Assembly: GCA_020746875.1 (NCBI GenBank)
Contig: JAGTJL010000007.1
Location: forward strand, 2,480,001 to 2,544,000
DNA from: Rhexocercosporidium sp. MPI-PUGE-AT-0058
Taxonomy: Eukaryota > Ascomycota > Leotiomycetes > Helotiales
DNA length: 64,000 bases
Reading direction: 5' to 3'
The first letter of the stretch is position 1. Every line of letters starts with the position of its first letter. The translations under genes and the position numbers were made by a program. Of the stretch, positions 1 to 11,300 are shown in pieces. The notes beneath the pieces are model-generated. The model was not told the origin of the DNA and did not search any database. It was given only the letters and a program-made list of their open reading frames with translations.

Positions 1-400
1 TCACGAGACACCTCGTTAACCACCATGAGCGTTCCATCCTATTGTGCATCATTCATCTGGACGAAGATATTTATAGACTGCAGCGCTGACTTCAGCCTAC
101 AAGTTTCCCCCCGACTTGGCATCCGAATCAGATCACAGTTTCACGAACACTAAACCATCATCTTTACCGGTTTAGACCTCCCTAATATAAAAATTCACCG
201 CCCAGACGGCAATCTTGTATCGCCAAGTGCTACCTCTCAGCCTGTACGGATCACAGCCGAGGGAAAATAGAATCACTAAGACGTTTGAGACCACAGGAAC
301 AATGGTCTCCGAAAACATCTGCGCGGTATAAATGACATGGCAAGTCTTGATTGACATCCTCCATATGAAATTCAAATCAGCGAGAGAAGATCTGACAATC
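1..400. other. 5' flank of the Cys-rich secreted protein gene
   Basis: No coding region is supported here. An in-frame ATG at 332 lies upstream of the chosen start at 401, but only the 401 start places a hydrophobic signal sequence at the N-terminus. Open frames on the minus strand from 172 to 570 run across the exon 1/intron 1 boundary of that gene and show no recognisable motif. Confidence 0.4.
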
Positions 401-1618
401 ATGAAAGTATTATACGCTGCCCTCGTTTTCCTAGCCGAGCTGAGAAAGGTTGTTGCTCTCCCAGCAACCACAGTGGCGTCACACCCTGCCGGTATGAACA
501 ATGATTGTTTTAAAGTTCCCTCATACTGAAACCATCTAGTTAATTCAGTCACGCCTTCGCCATCTTTCAATCCTCCATGTCAAGCTCTCTGCATTCAAGG
601 TTACCAATCAGTCTACGACCCCACTACGAAGAAATGCACATGCGTACCCGACAACACAAAAGAGCATAAATGTCTCTCCGAAACCATATGCATCGAATAT
701 GACACCCCAATGGCCCCAGTATGGGATGCAGAATCCAGGAGATGCATCTGCGAACCAAGAAACGACGACAAATTCATCTGCATCGCAGCAACCACCTGTC
801 TTCCAGGATCATCACCATACTGGAATTCCGCCACCAAGAAGTGCAACTGCCTGAAAACAAAGCCGGTTTCCAGTATTTCCAAGCGTAACAGTCCTTCTAT
901 CATCAGCCTGTCACGAACAGCAGTCATCACACCAACACCGGCTCCAACAGTGGACTCCTGCACATTCCTTAAGATATTCTGCGAATGTGGCGACCATCAC
1001 CAGCACTGGAGCGAGGAGAAACAAGCTTGTCAATGCCCTCCATGTCCTCCTGTCGTCTCTCTTGGATGCGAGAATCTTATGATTTATTGCAATGAAGGGG
1101 ATCATAGAATGCATTGGAATCCGGCTACCAAGAAGTGCGAATGCCCAGTGCCAACGATTTCGGTGTCCAACCCCGCGAAGAGGGCTCAGGCTGTTCCTGA
1201 GATCGTTCCCTCAAAGCAGAGTGTGCCGTCAGTGCCAACGACAGCTCCTCGTGTGGACACTTGCCCGCTGCTCAAGATGCTCTGTCCGTGTGGTGACCGA
1301 CACCTGCATGTATGTATAATTTTCTAATCGTCGTCTAAGTTATCAAACTTCCAGAGCTGGTATTGAGATGAGCATCTCCAGATCCTGGACCTGATTCATT
1401 ATGACAAACAAATACTGAAATATTTGCAGTGGAACGAGGAGCTACAGCAATGTGCATGCCAGCCCTGTGAACCACCTCAAGGCGTTGTGTGCGAAAATCT
1501 CAAAATTTACTGCAATGACGGTGATCATAAGATGCACTGGGACCCTGTAACTGCGAAGTGCCAGTGTTTGATTCCAATGGTTACGGACTATGCACCTGAA
1601 CCATTGCCAACAATTTAG
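401..1618 (+). CDS. Secreted cysteine-rich repeat protein with internal Kex2-type sites
   Basis: Three-exon model: 401-491, 549-1309, 1430-1618. Introns are 57 and 120 nt, GT-AG, phases 1 and 0, giving 346 aa. The N-terminus MKVLYAALVFLAELRKVVA looks like a signal peptide. The mature part holds about seven Cys modules of the form C-x(n)-C-x(n)-W/Y-x(n)-K-x-C-x-C. The last four are two copies of a two-module unit: one module with CGDxHxHW, the next starting CENLxIYCN and continuing GDHxMHW. Each unit is preceded by a Pro/Thr linker and a Lys-Arg pair (codons at 881-886 and 1178-1183), the classical Kex2 site, so secretion could release three peptides. Intron 2 falls inside a module, between its His and Trp, and splicing restores the repeat, which supports the model. 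HxxHW motifs could bind metal (inference). The family is not recognised. It is convergent with the lectin-type gene. Confidence 0.72.
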
Positions 1619-1953
1619 TCTGGTTTGGCTGTGGTGGGATTATTAGGCTTATGCTTTTAGTCGCCAGTGCAAAGAAGAAAGAAATAAAGCGAACAGATTT
1701 ATCAAGCGAACCTTGAGAGAAATGAATTTTGCAATACTCCAGCTAGTAGCTTTTGCCTACTACTAGCTATATCTCATTAACTGTAAAGTTGCTTATGCAA
1801 ACTGAGGATAGATGCCGAACAGAATCTAGATGATGCTCTCGGATGAAGGTTTGGAGATGTCGGTGATCGATGCTACACTTAGGTTATTATATCTTTTTTT
1901 CACTTGTTGAGGCCCAACATAATTCTACTTTGGTAAATCATCGCCCAATTTCT
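1619..1953. other. Convergent intergenic spacer
   Basis: This is a 335-bp gap between the 3' ends of the Cys-rich repeat gene (+) and the lectin-type gene (-). It is AT-rich with a short inverted stretch around 1740-1770 (ctagtagc...ctactagct) that could form a hairpin. No gene is seen. Confidence 0.4.
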
Positions 1954-3052
1954 TCAATTTTCCCCTGCAGCTGCTCGGAGAGCCTCATCGCAATATAGAA
2001 TTAGGTGCCCGTCCCACTCTCCATCCCACTTCCTTGTCTCGATCAAGCATCCGTCCGCAGTGAAAGAATACACCCGATAATCCGCTTGATCTCGTATAAC
2101 AGCCAGTTGAGTGCCCAGAGGTTTGCCGATTCTCTCTACTTGAACTGCGGTCCAGCTGCGAGGAACAGTGGCTACTAGGCTTCTGAATGTGATTGATGGA
2201 GAGGATAGGACCACTTGCGTGTGATTAGACCTTAACTTGATAGCGGCAATGGATGCTCCAGGGAGGATTTCGATCTTAGACCTCCGGCTCGAAAACAGTT
2301 CACCATCGTCCCAGATCTGTTCCCTAATGTTTCGGTCGACGCCTTGGTAAATTAACCGTATACCTTTCTTACCTTCCCGACCAATGTTGAAGGTCGTTAT
2401 AGCCAAAGATGTCGCTACTATAGCGTCATATAACTGTAGAGATTTTCTCCATATAGCGGGGCCTCTATCATCCCAGATTCCGCGAAGTTCGCAGATGGTC
2501 TGATTAGTATCCTGATAACATAAAGAAATATGGCCATCACCCCATGAAGTAACGGCAAGTTGACTATGCGAAGCTGCACGAAAGTTGAAAACATTCAATT
2601 CGCCAGGAGTCCATCGGGGCTCATCTTCCCAGTCAGGATCGCGCTGTTGATATCTTGGATCCACACAAATTCTTTCTCGAACGTAATTATCTTTATCCAA
2701 GTAGTATACTCTGATCTGCCAAGGCACTTAGTACATACCCATTCAACCGTGGGAAAGCTTACGTTGAGTCCCTGACCGGATAGCCATGAAGTTGCTGCAA
2801 TAGGGGTGAAGCGCTTTCCTAGACAAACAATGTCCTTTTGCTCACCACCAAGCCATTGCTTTTGGTGCAATGGATTTCTCCATGCTTGACGAATACCACC
2901 CTCATTTGCTATAGAAATCATTGATTAATATTCGAATTCGATGATCCTGTGGCGTAATTCTACATGGAATATTGCTTACATTGAAAGTAAATCCACTTGT
3001 AAGCAATGAGGATCAGCGTCGCCAAACAAATTATCAGGGGGCTTGCAACTAT
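1954..3052 (-). CDS. Transmembrane segment plus AAL/fucose-lectin-type beta-propeller (own gene or 3' part of the upstream ankyrin gene)
   Basis: Exons (minus): 3052-2980, 2908-2763, 2715-1954. Introns are 71 and 47 nt, GT-AG, with consistent phase. The first exon encodes one hydrophobic helix (IVASPLIICLATLILIAYKW). The next two encode about 300 aa built from repeated blades such as IRVYYLDKDNYVRE, ISLCYQDTNQTICEL and IRLIYQGVDRNIREQIWDDG, typical of the six-bladed Aleuria aurantia lectin family that binds fucosylated glycans. No ATG precedes the helix in its frame after an upstream stop, so a separate gene would have to begin at ATG 2921, just before the lectin domain and without the helix. 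Alternatively it is spliced to the ankyrin gene through a 50-nt intron (3053-3102, GTAAGT...AAG), which is in phase. The lectin fold is fairly sure. The gene boundary is not. Confidence 0.7.
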
Positions 3053-6000
3053 CTTGCAGAGCAGGTTTTCAGACTCGGACTGCTGTGAAGAAACCCACTT
3101 ACCCTATGCTGGCCAATAAAAGTTGCTGCAATCGCGGTACAATCCCTGTTCATGTTCGATTTTGGGCCTTCCCAAGTGCTCAAATTCATTGGTGTCTTCG
3201 TTAGTAAAAGTGATGCTATTTGAGGTTGACCACTGGAAAGCGCAACTTGCAATCCTATCTGGCCACAAGTCGTTTGTGCTTCGATTATAGCGCCGCTTGC
3301 TAATAAAAGAGCCACGACTGATGTGTTTCTTCTCGCGGCTGCTAAATGAAGCGGTGTGTATCCTTCGTGGTCGGTCAATGCAATATTCGCTTTGTGTTCC
3401 AGCAGGACTCGAACCATTTCATAATTTCCTACTGCAGCCGCACCATGCAAAGCAGTCCATCCCTTTGCATCGCGCTCTGTTAGGGAAGTATTCCTCTCGA
3501 GGAGAAATGTGATTACTGGTAGGGAATTCTTCTTGGCCGCTATATGTAACGCTGTTTCTCCTGCAACTGTTTTGGCCTCGAGCTCTGCACCATTGGCCAG
3601 CAGTAACCTTACTATTCCGAAGGCTTCATTCTTCACTGCTACATGTAATGGCGTCCACAAGTTGACCGACTGTTGCTTTGGTAGCGACTTCATACCGAGG
3701 GTGAACAGTAATAGTGCCAGGTTTCCATCACCAGCTTCTGCTACCTGATGTAGAATTGTTCTGCCCTGAAAGTCTCGACTTCGGATATGGATGAGACCGC
3801 TGTTGTAAATCATTTCCACAGCGGCCGTATGACCATGCTCAGCTGCGTAGGAGATTGGAGTTCGACCAAAACTGTCTTCTTCGTCCGGGTCTCTTACTAC
3901 GCCTAGCAGAAGTTGCAGGACTGATATCCAACCCTTTTCTGCGGTATAAGAGAATGCATTACGATTCCTCCGATCTCTCAATTCTGGCCTCGCGCCAAGC
4001 TCAAGTAGTGACTGGACTACATCTGGCCATCCGTTTATTGCGGCCCATATTAGTGGAGTCCGGCCAAATTCATCCTGTTCATTGACCCATTTTCCGCGTT
4101 TGAGAAACAGCAAACTCTTGGCCCTCGCTTGGTACCGAATTGCGTCAAGAAGGCTTTTTATTACCAGGGAGCCGGGCATAACGTCTTCGGGAAGGGGAAG
4201 AATATCTGCGCCAACGTTTCGAAGCATGATCTTTCTCTCCTCGTCGCCATTCTCACAAGCGATAGCCCAGGCAAGCCACCCATAAAGGTTCTTGATTTCC
4301 ACTGGAAGGGGGTCAACACTATTGTTTAACATCCACTACAGAAGAGGCAGTCAGTGCGTGGTCTACAATATGGTCAGAGCATATGCCCATCTTCATCCAC
4401 CACGGGCCTAGCGCCAAGTAGTGCACATATATCACAACACCTGTTAGAATTCTGAGATGACTTACAACCACGCCATCATAACCCAGCTGGTCACGATTCT
4501 GGGACTCCCTCATTGATTTTCGCCACAACTCTGCCAGATCGGTAGCCGCGTCAACTATGCCTGACCTCCTTTCATGTAGATTTCGTCGATATGTTTGGGA
4601 GCTTGAACTCTGCATGTCATGAAATTTTGCTACACACTGTTCATATATCCATTTGAGAATATTCTCAGCCTTTTGCCAATTGCCCATGCTTCTCAATTTC
4701 ATTGCATTTTCTCGAGCCCTTTCGTGGGCAATATCACTGGAAGGAAGCTTGGAATGTTTTCGCAGACACGAGAACAAACAGAGATCAGCGTCCGCTATTG
4801 AGCCAAGGCCATTTCTCTCGAAAATAGCTGCAATACTGTCTGCCAGGGGATTCGAGAGTTGAATGGAGTCAGATCCACTAGCACTCGGCCAAGCCGTTTG
4901 TTCCATCATTCGAACTGAAGTGCCACCTCCTATACCCGAAAGATTTTTCACAGTAAAGTCCAGGAATGAGCTATAAACGTCCTGAGCGCACATCATGGGG
5001 ATCGAATTAGTCGTCGGTACAGATATAACAGTATCAGGCTCGGTGGATGAGGGTAAGTTGTTGCTAACAGTCTGCCAGCCAAAGTATCTCTTTTGATCAG
5101 ATTGAAGCACTGATGATGTCGACAGCCGCTCCAATCTCCCGACAACCGGACTAGCATTAGTTCTCACCCATAATTGGAAGTCGCGGATTGCCAATTCAGT
5201 TTCTCGATTTGAGCCGAGAGCGAAGATCCTGTCGCTGGGAGTGTCTCTGGTTTTGCTGATATCTCTCAACTTCCCAGAAAAGTCATCAGACTCCAGGGAC
5301 CACATCCAAAGACTCAAGATGGCCTCCAGTGTTGATAGATCGGTTTCCCATCGCTTCAGAACTTTTTTGATGTGCAGAGAGATAGATTCCGTAGCCGTCA
5401 AAACATTTGATACTTGAACACGCGCCCGAATTGGCCAGGCAAGTCGAGCATCATCGCTCCAGTCTCCTGTGTAGTGATATTCTCCCGAAAACAGTAACGT
5501 CGCGGTCTCTTCAATGGCGTTCTTCAAATTAATGGCGTGGGTTCGTATTTCAGCCTGCCAGCGGCTTTCAGCAGTGTCTGATGCAGTGATTCTTGCTAGT
5601 CTTGCCCGATGTTTAAGAATTCTTGACGCGGAATGGCGAGTGGAAACCAACAGATCATCGGATGCAGCAATCTCTTCCGGACTAGATGCAATGTCAAGCT
5701 TTTCCCGCTGTTGTACCACGATGCTACTGCCTTGCTTGATGACTGGAATGTTTTCGCCCTCTATGACCGATACCTTAAGCCTGTTGTTCAGCCCAAAGTC
5801 AGAGCTAGGGCCCATGACTTCCCAAAAACCAGCATCATGCGAACTGTCGTCACGCCTCCCAAGCTCGCTAAATCTGTCTTGTTCAAGTTTCATGGCAAGC
5901 CAGTCTAGTTCATGCCCCTGCAAACGATCTTTCATATTCTTGAGACTGTTGGCATTATCGTCCAATCTTCGAGTCCGTAGTCCAGCTCTGACCACAGCCA

Positions 6001-7138
6001 TAACAACGATTATGCCGAATTGAAACATGGCAACGGATGAGTGCATGGCCCTCAGTCCGACAAACTGCAGTATGAATCCGCCCAGTGCAGCGCCTACGGC
6101 AACCCATACCAGTGTGGCTTCGGAAAGCCCAATAAGAGTCCGCGAATCAGAAGAGTCGACTTTCCACGATGTGATATAATGCTCAAGACGATCTCTGTGT
6201 GCAAAGGCCTCGAACTTTTGGTCACCAACCGTCTGGTTTGCCGCTTGAAGGTAGTATCTCAAAGGTGCCTTCCCCTGCTCTCCTCTCCATCTGAATATCC
6301 TTTCGCCGGTACTTCGCTCAATGAGAAGGGCACAAAGAAACATTCCAGCTCCAAGACAGATAGTTCCGATGCAAGTCAGGGGAAATGACCAAGGTCTCAT
6401 AGTTTCCCCATCTTTTTTGAGTTTTCCAATAAATGTTGCCCACGCAGCGAAAATAAGAACAGAAGTCTGTAGGGAGAACCCGAATACAGCTCCTGTAACA
6501 AACACTCCCTTGGGAGGTTTTGTTATCCCAATGTTTAACGACAGATTGGGCTTTGGTGCGAATAAACCAGGCGAAGTTTCGGCATCATGGCTTCCAGCAT
6601 CCTCCTCTTCCCATCTTTTGCACGCCACGGCAAACTTCTTCCCTGACGATATAGGTGTCCCGAAATAGTCTTTCGGAAGAAAAATCCCTTCCGTTGCCAT
6701 TCCGTCTTGATCATACAGCCCTTCAGCCCCAGTATCTGGATCATACACCACTTCCAGGATTTGCGGCTGCCCAAATACACGAGCAATACCCCCATTATTC
6801 CATAATTCACACACATCTGGGCTTGTTGACGAACAAAGCTCCGCTTCTGCAACACCTCGTCCTTCTTGGGCCCTACCTACGAAAGCCCGCAGGGATGATC
6901 CACCACATACCCGTATGACCGAGACCACCGCGGTTATGATTCCTAGTGGAGCCATAGCAAAAATGAAATTGTCAACCCAGTTCAGAGACTCGCTCAAGTA
7001 TTGCTTTGTGACTTGCTCCCCGAACAGCGCCAAGAGAGGTGCAAGGTCCGTGGCGAGGTTGTTTGCGAAGTCATCCCACCCGTCAGCTCTTGCTGTCCAG
7101 GGTAACAACATTAATGCCATCCATATCGACGACGACAT
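3049..7138 (-). CDS. Signal-peptide, multi-TM fungal membrane protein with C-terminal ankyrin repeats
   Basis: Exons (minus): 7138-4466 and 4335-3049 (or to 3103 if joined to the lectin exons). The 130-nt GT-AG intron removes an in-frame stop and joins residue 891 to the ankyrin frame, giving 1,319 aa. Residues 1-18 look like a signal peptide. DGWDDFANNLATDLAP (19-34) opens an N-terminal domain I remember from large fungal proteins of unknown function. Hydrophobic segments lie near 57-76, 212-235, 251-273, 342-361 and 367-384. After a long helical middle come about nine ankyrin repeats (roughly 970-1270), with clear copies such as GWTALHGAAAVGNYEMVRVL. With a cleaved signal and five membrane passes, the ankyrins would be cytosolic. 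The C-terminus after the repeats is short if translation stops at 3049, which is one reason to suspect continuation into the lectin exons. Function unknown; a surface or recognition role is inference. Confidence 0.8.
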
Positions 7139-8326
7139 TGTGATGGTAAATGCCGGGTAGTAAAGAGTGAAAGAAGACAGTTTTTCAAACTCGGGGGCAG
7201 GGACTGATATTTAATAAAATATTTAAAGCTGGCGGCTGGCTGCATGCTGACTGCATGGCCCCCACCCTACTAGCCTTGCAAAGACACAAATGACCGTCGC
7301 TAAGGATAGGATTCGAAATCGATCATGCGCATTGCAAACTGCTCTAGAAGTAAAAGAAGAAATGATTTTCTTGGCCCAAGCAAAAGCTTCTCGTCGAGGA
7401 TAAATGGAACTTCCTTGGGTGCCATCACGTGTCTTGGCCTCCAAAGAGGCGGCATTATGTGTCTCTCGCAAGTGATCCCCGGAGTCGAAAAGTTGGGTTT
7501 CGTGATATGTAGCATTGTGTATTGAGCTCACACTAATAAACTTTGGGCAATATAGCTCTGCTATTGTCGGGGGAAATAACTTACCGCAAAGACTTGTACT
7601 CTTGGCCTAATTCGATCGCTCGGTTAACCCGCTGGTTTATTTCGAGGTTCCAAAACACGAGACAGTGAAGGGATTTAGAAGAGCAGCACGCTAAGATTTC
7701 TCACCAGTCTCGGTTCTTTCATCTTTTCAAAAGCCAGTGTAACCTTTTTTGGAGGACTTAAGCCTCCTGACGATCTTGAATGACTATACGAGTCCGTTGC
7801 TATGCGTGGGAATGACAAAAAACAAAATAAAACCATCACGGTTTGGGATGGTGTCGTCCGGGAGCAAGAGGTTTGTAATTCACACTAGCTTTTTACGGAA
7901 TCGCAAGCAAATAGTTCACAATTCGTCGGGCTCATACACAACTCACTAGGTCTGCTGGGCTTGCGCTAGGAACTTCCAAGAACGGAGCTCAGAACCTTCT
8001 AATACTATCCTAAAATTCTCAGATATCAAGGGACAGTCCCTTCCGCTATTGCATCACAAGTTGGTCAGGCAATTCTCTGGATAAAGTCAAAATGCAAAGA
8101 AGACAAGTTCCGAGGTTAGGCTAGGCTTACTGTAACAACTAGATAAAAAAACGACTACCAATGACGGGACAGTTCAGAAAGCCTTCTCCATTTTACAAAT
8201 CTAAACGCCAGTACAAATCTAGACGCCAATAATGCACATCATAACGGCACCACAGACTTTAACTCCTCCAAACACCTAAAAAGGCGCGCCACCATCTATC
8301 TACCTCTTCACTACCTCCTCACGCAC
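7139..8326. other. Spacer between MDN1 3' end and the ankyrin gene promoter
   Basis: Both flanking genes are on the minus strand, so this holds the MDN1 3' UTR and the upstream region of the ankyrin/membrane gene. An A/T block at 7207-7227 (minus strand reads TTTAAATATTTTATTAAATA) lies 70-90 nt before that gene's ATG and could serve as a TATA-type element. No further gene is supported. Confidence 0.45.
8194..8229. repeat. Two-copy 18-bp direct repeat
   Basis: TACAAATCTAAACGCCAG at 8194-8211 is followed directly by TACAAATCTAGACGCCAA at 8212-8229, with two mismatches. It lies about 100 bp past the MDN1 stop codon, probably in its 3' UTR or terminator region. Confidence 0.7.
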
Positions 8327-11300
8327 CTAACTAGCATCGACCACCTCCCCAAACCAGCTCCTCAACACCCCAGCAAGCACACCCGGCAGCTCCCTAACAT
8401 CCCCCACCACAAGAAAATACCTAAACGGGAACCCCTCCAAATATCTCCCCATCTCGACCCTCCCATCCACAAACCGCGCCTCCCTCAAATCAAGGACACT
8501 CTCCCCCTTCCCCTTCTTCCTCACATCATCCACAATAACGAAAACCATCATGATGCGTTCCTCGAGCGCCGTCCTCAATAGTCGACGAATCGTATCGTGC
8601 TCGCTGGAATTGCACACGCCGTCCGAGATAATAAGTTGGATCTGCCAGAGATCGGCTGGCGAGGAGCTGGCTTTCTGGCGAGCGAAGCGGAAGAGCTCGA
8701 TACTTTCCCTCACAAGCTTCGTGACGTCAGTTCGATCCTGCTGGAAGGAGAATTGCGAGAGGACGTTCGGTCCAGCGTCGGCACTGAATGGCATGTCGAA
8801 ATCGTGCGCAACGTGTACATTCTCACCGAAGCCTACCACACTAATCTGTCCCACTTCAAGCATAGACAAACTCTTACTGACCATGACGAGTGTCTCGAGA
8901 GCTAGTGCTCCTGACCCGGACTCGCCCATGCTTTTGCTGTCGTCGACCGCGAGCATGATCTGGTAGCTGCGTTTCGAGGGGACAGACCGTCGCATCCAGA
9001 TCTTGTCGCGCTTGTACTGGGATGCAATATATGGGATGATACGCTTTATGTTCAGGCGTTTCCCAGTGCGGAAGTCGCCTCGCATCTTGGTGGCAAGAGT
9101 TGGAGCGAGGATGAGGCGGAGTTGTTCTGTCAGTGAAAGAGAGAGGTCGCGGGTTAGAGACTCGTAGTGCATCCACTGTGCTCGGCCGTCAGCGGCGAGC
9201 TGGGGATTGAGCGTGCCGTCCAGGTGGGTGCTTTCGAGTTGATTGTCGACTTCTTCGACATCTTCTTCGAGGTCTTGCATTTGTAATCTGGCGTCGAGGT
9301 CTTCTTCGTGGTCTGGATTGGATTGCTTGACCATTGCTCCGGCACGACCTTCATATGCATCTGAGGGCTCTTGTTCCTTGGGCGCAGAAGGCTCTTCGAC
9401 ATCCATGCCGTTATGCTCGACATCATCATTCTCAACCTCATCAGGCTGGAACTGCTCAGGCAACTCCTTACTCTCCTCATCAACAGCCATGCTCTCATCT
9501 AAAGCCTTAGCCTGCTCCTCAGTCGCCGTACCAAGAGCCTGCGCGTCAGCCTCCGCATTCTCATCCTGCAAGTGCTGGAACTCGGACGTCTCTTGCTGAT
9601 CATCCATTCTCTGGTCGTCCTGTCCTTGCTCTTTCTGCTCTTCTGGATTGCGGATCTTCGATTGCTGTCTATGCCAGCTCTCGAGCGCGTCGCCGAGTTT
9701 CTTGAATGGTTGGGCAGAAGCAGTATCTTCCGTCTCGTCGCGCGAGTCTTGAGGTGCATCACCGTTGGCTTGTCGGCCCTTCTCACCATCTTCTGCAGCT
9801 GCGTCTTTTTGTTCAGAGGAGTCGCCGCCTTTACCGCCATCTTCTCGTTGGGCTTTGCTTGTGGATTCGGTTTTGTCGTCGGGGGAGTTCTCGTCTTGAT
9901 CCTCGCCCACCCCTTGGACATCACTGGGAACAGCATTATCCGCATCAGCATTGGCATCGTCGTTTCGGTCTTGGAGGAGGCCATCTTGATCGTCGGGTTC
10001 TTGCTCGACCGGCTCCTCTTCAACTTTCTCACCTGCCTCTTCAGTCTTCACTCCCTCATCATTAGGCTCCTCATCCAAATCAACGATGTCCATCTCATCG
10101 TCTATCTGCTGCTCCTCTTGCACCTCAGCATTCTCCGCACCATCCTCTTCCTTCCCATCATTCTTGATCTCATCTCCCTCTTTATCATCCCCTTCAACAT
10201 CGGAAAGATCATCCATCTCATCTTGACTCCCCTTCTCGCTCCCTTCCTCCCCATCCAAATCCATGTCCTCTGGCAAATCAAGTGCATCTCCTTCCTCAGC
10301 AGTAGGATCATGCTTCTCAACCTCGTCCTGCTTGATCTCCTCTCCCTGCTCTGCACCCTCCATCTCCTCTTCCTCATCATCAGCTTCGCCCTCGTCCCGT
10401 TCTTGGGCTTTATTCTCCTTCCCATTTTCTTCCGCAGCGACCTGCTCATCTTTCTTCTGCTCTCCTTTCGCAGCATCGCCTTCTTGCTGCTTGTCATTCT
10501 CCTCACCAGCTCCATCCCACATCTTTTCATCCACAGCCCCGGCATCCAAATCATCGACATCTCCAGCCTCCTCGTCCATCTCATCTCCACTCTCCTCATC
10601 TTCGCCTTCGCCTTCTTCCTTCTCCTCTCCATCACCCATCTCGCCCTCCATATCCCCGTCAGCCATATCAACAGCATCCTGCTCATCCTCAATATCGCCC
10701 TTCTCGGTATTGGGTTCCTGCGCCAATTCATCCAGATTCTCATCCTCTTGGATATCTTTACTGATGTCTTCGGCGCCTTCGCCATCACCGAGTCCGGTCC
10801 CACCTTCAAGTTTCTCAGTCTGCCCATCTTGAGCAGCAGACTTCTCGGACGGCGTACAGAAACCCTGAGTGGCGATCTGCGTGAACGTTTTGGCGAGGAC
10901 GTAGGAAGTCTTGCAAGTCGCCCGGTGGAGGTGGCTATATCGATCAACGCTTTCTTGAAGGGTTTGGAAATACTGTTGAAGAATCGGAAGGGCGACCGTG
11001 AATATAGCCGATGCTGCTTGGCTTTTCTTGTCATCTTCAAGGTTGATAGAGCGGAGGATGACGAAAGCCTGTCTTACTTCCTCGGCAATGTTCTCGCTGT
11101 GCATTGATTTGATGGCAGATGAAAGACATGTATCGTTCTTGACCAACCATCCAGGATCTTCGGTCGAAGTCGGGAGATCGGCGATGGCTTTCTTGTACTT
11201 CTCGATGGCGACAAAGACGGTGTCGCAGACTGTTGAGAGTTTCTGATCGAGGTCCGTAATTGTTTGCTCTTCTGTCGTGTTGTCAAGTTCTGTAGCTGTG

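Noticed and set aside
172..570. 132-codon minus-strand frame at the left edge
   Set aside because: It overlaps exon 1 and intron 1 of the Cys-rich gene on the opposite strand and has no motif.
4319..4463. C-terminal extension of the membrane protein read straight through to a stop at 4319
   Set aside because: A GTAAGT donor and TCTGTAG acceptor join the preceding codon in phase to the ankyrin frame. The unspliced tail is not protein-like.
9572..11107. 511-codon plus-strand open frame, rich in Leu/Ile/Phe, resembling a membrane protein
   Set aside because: It is the antisense of the Asp/Glu-rich tail of midasin; GAX codons read backwards give hydrophobic residues. Other long frames here (10102-11040, 10263-10832) have the same cause.
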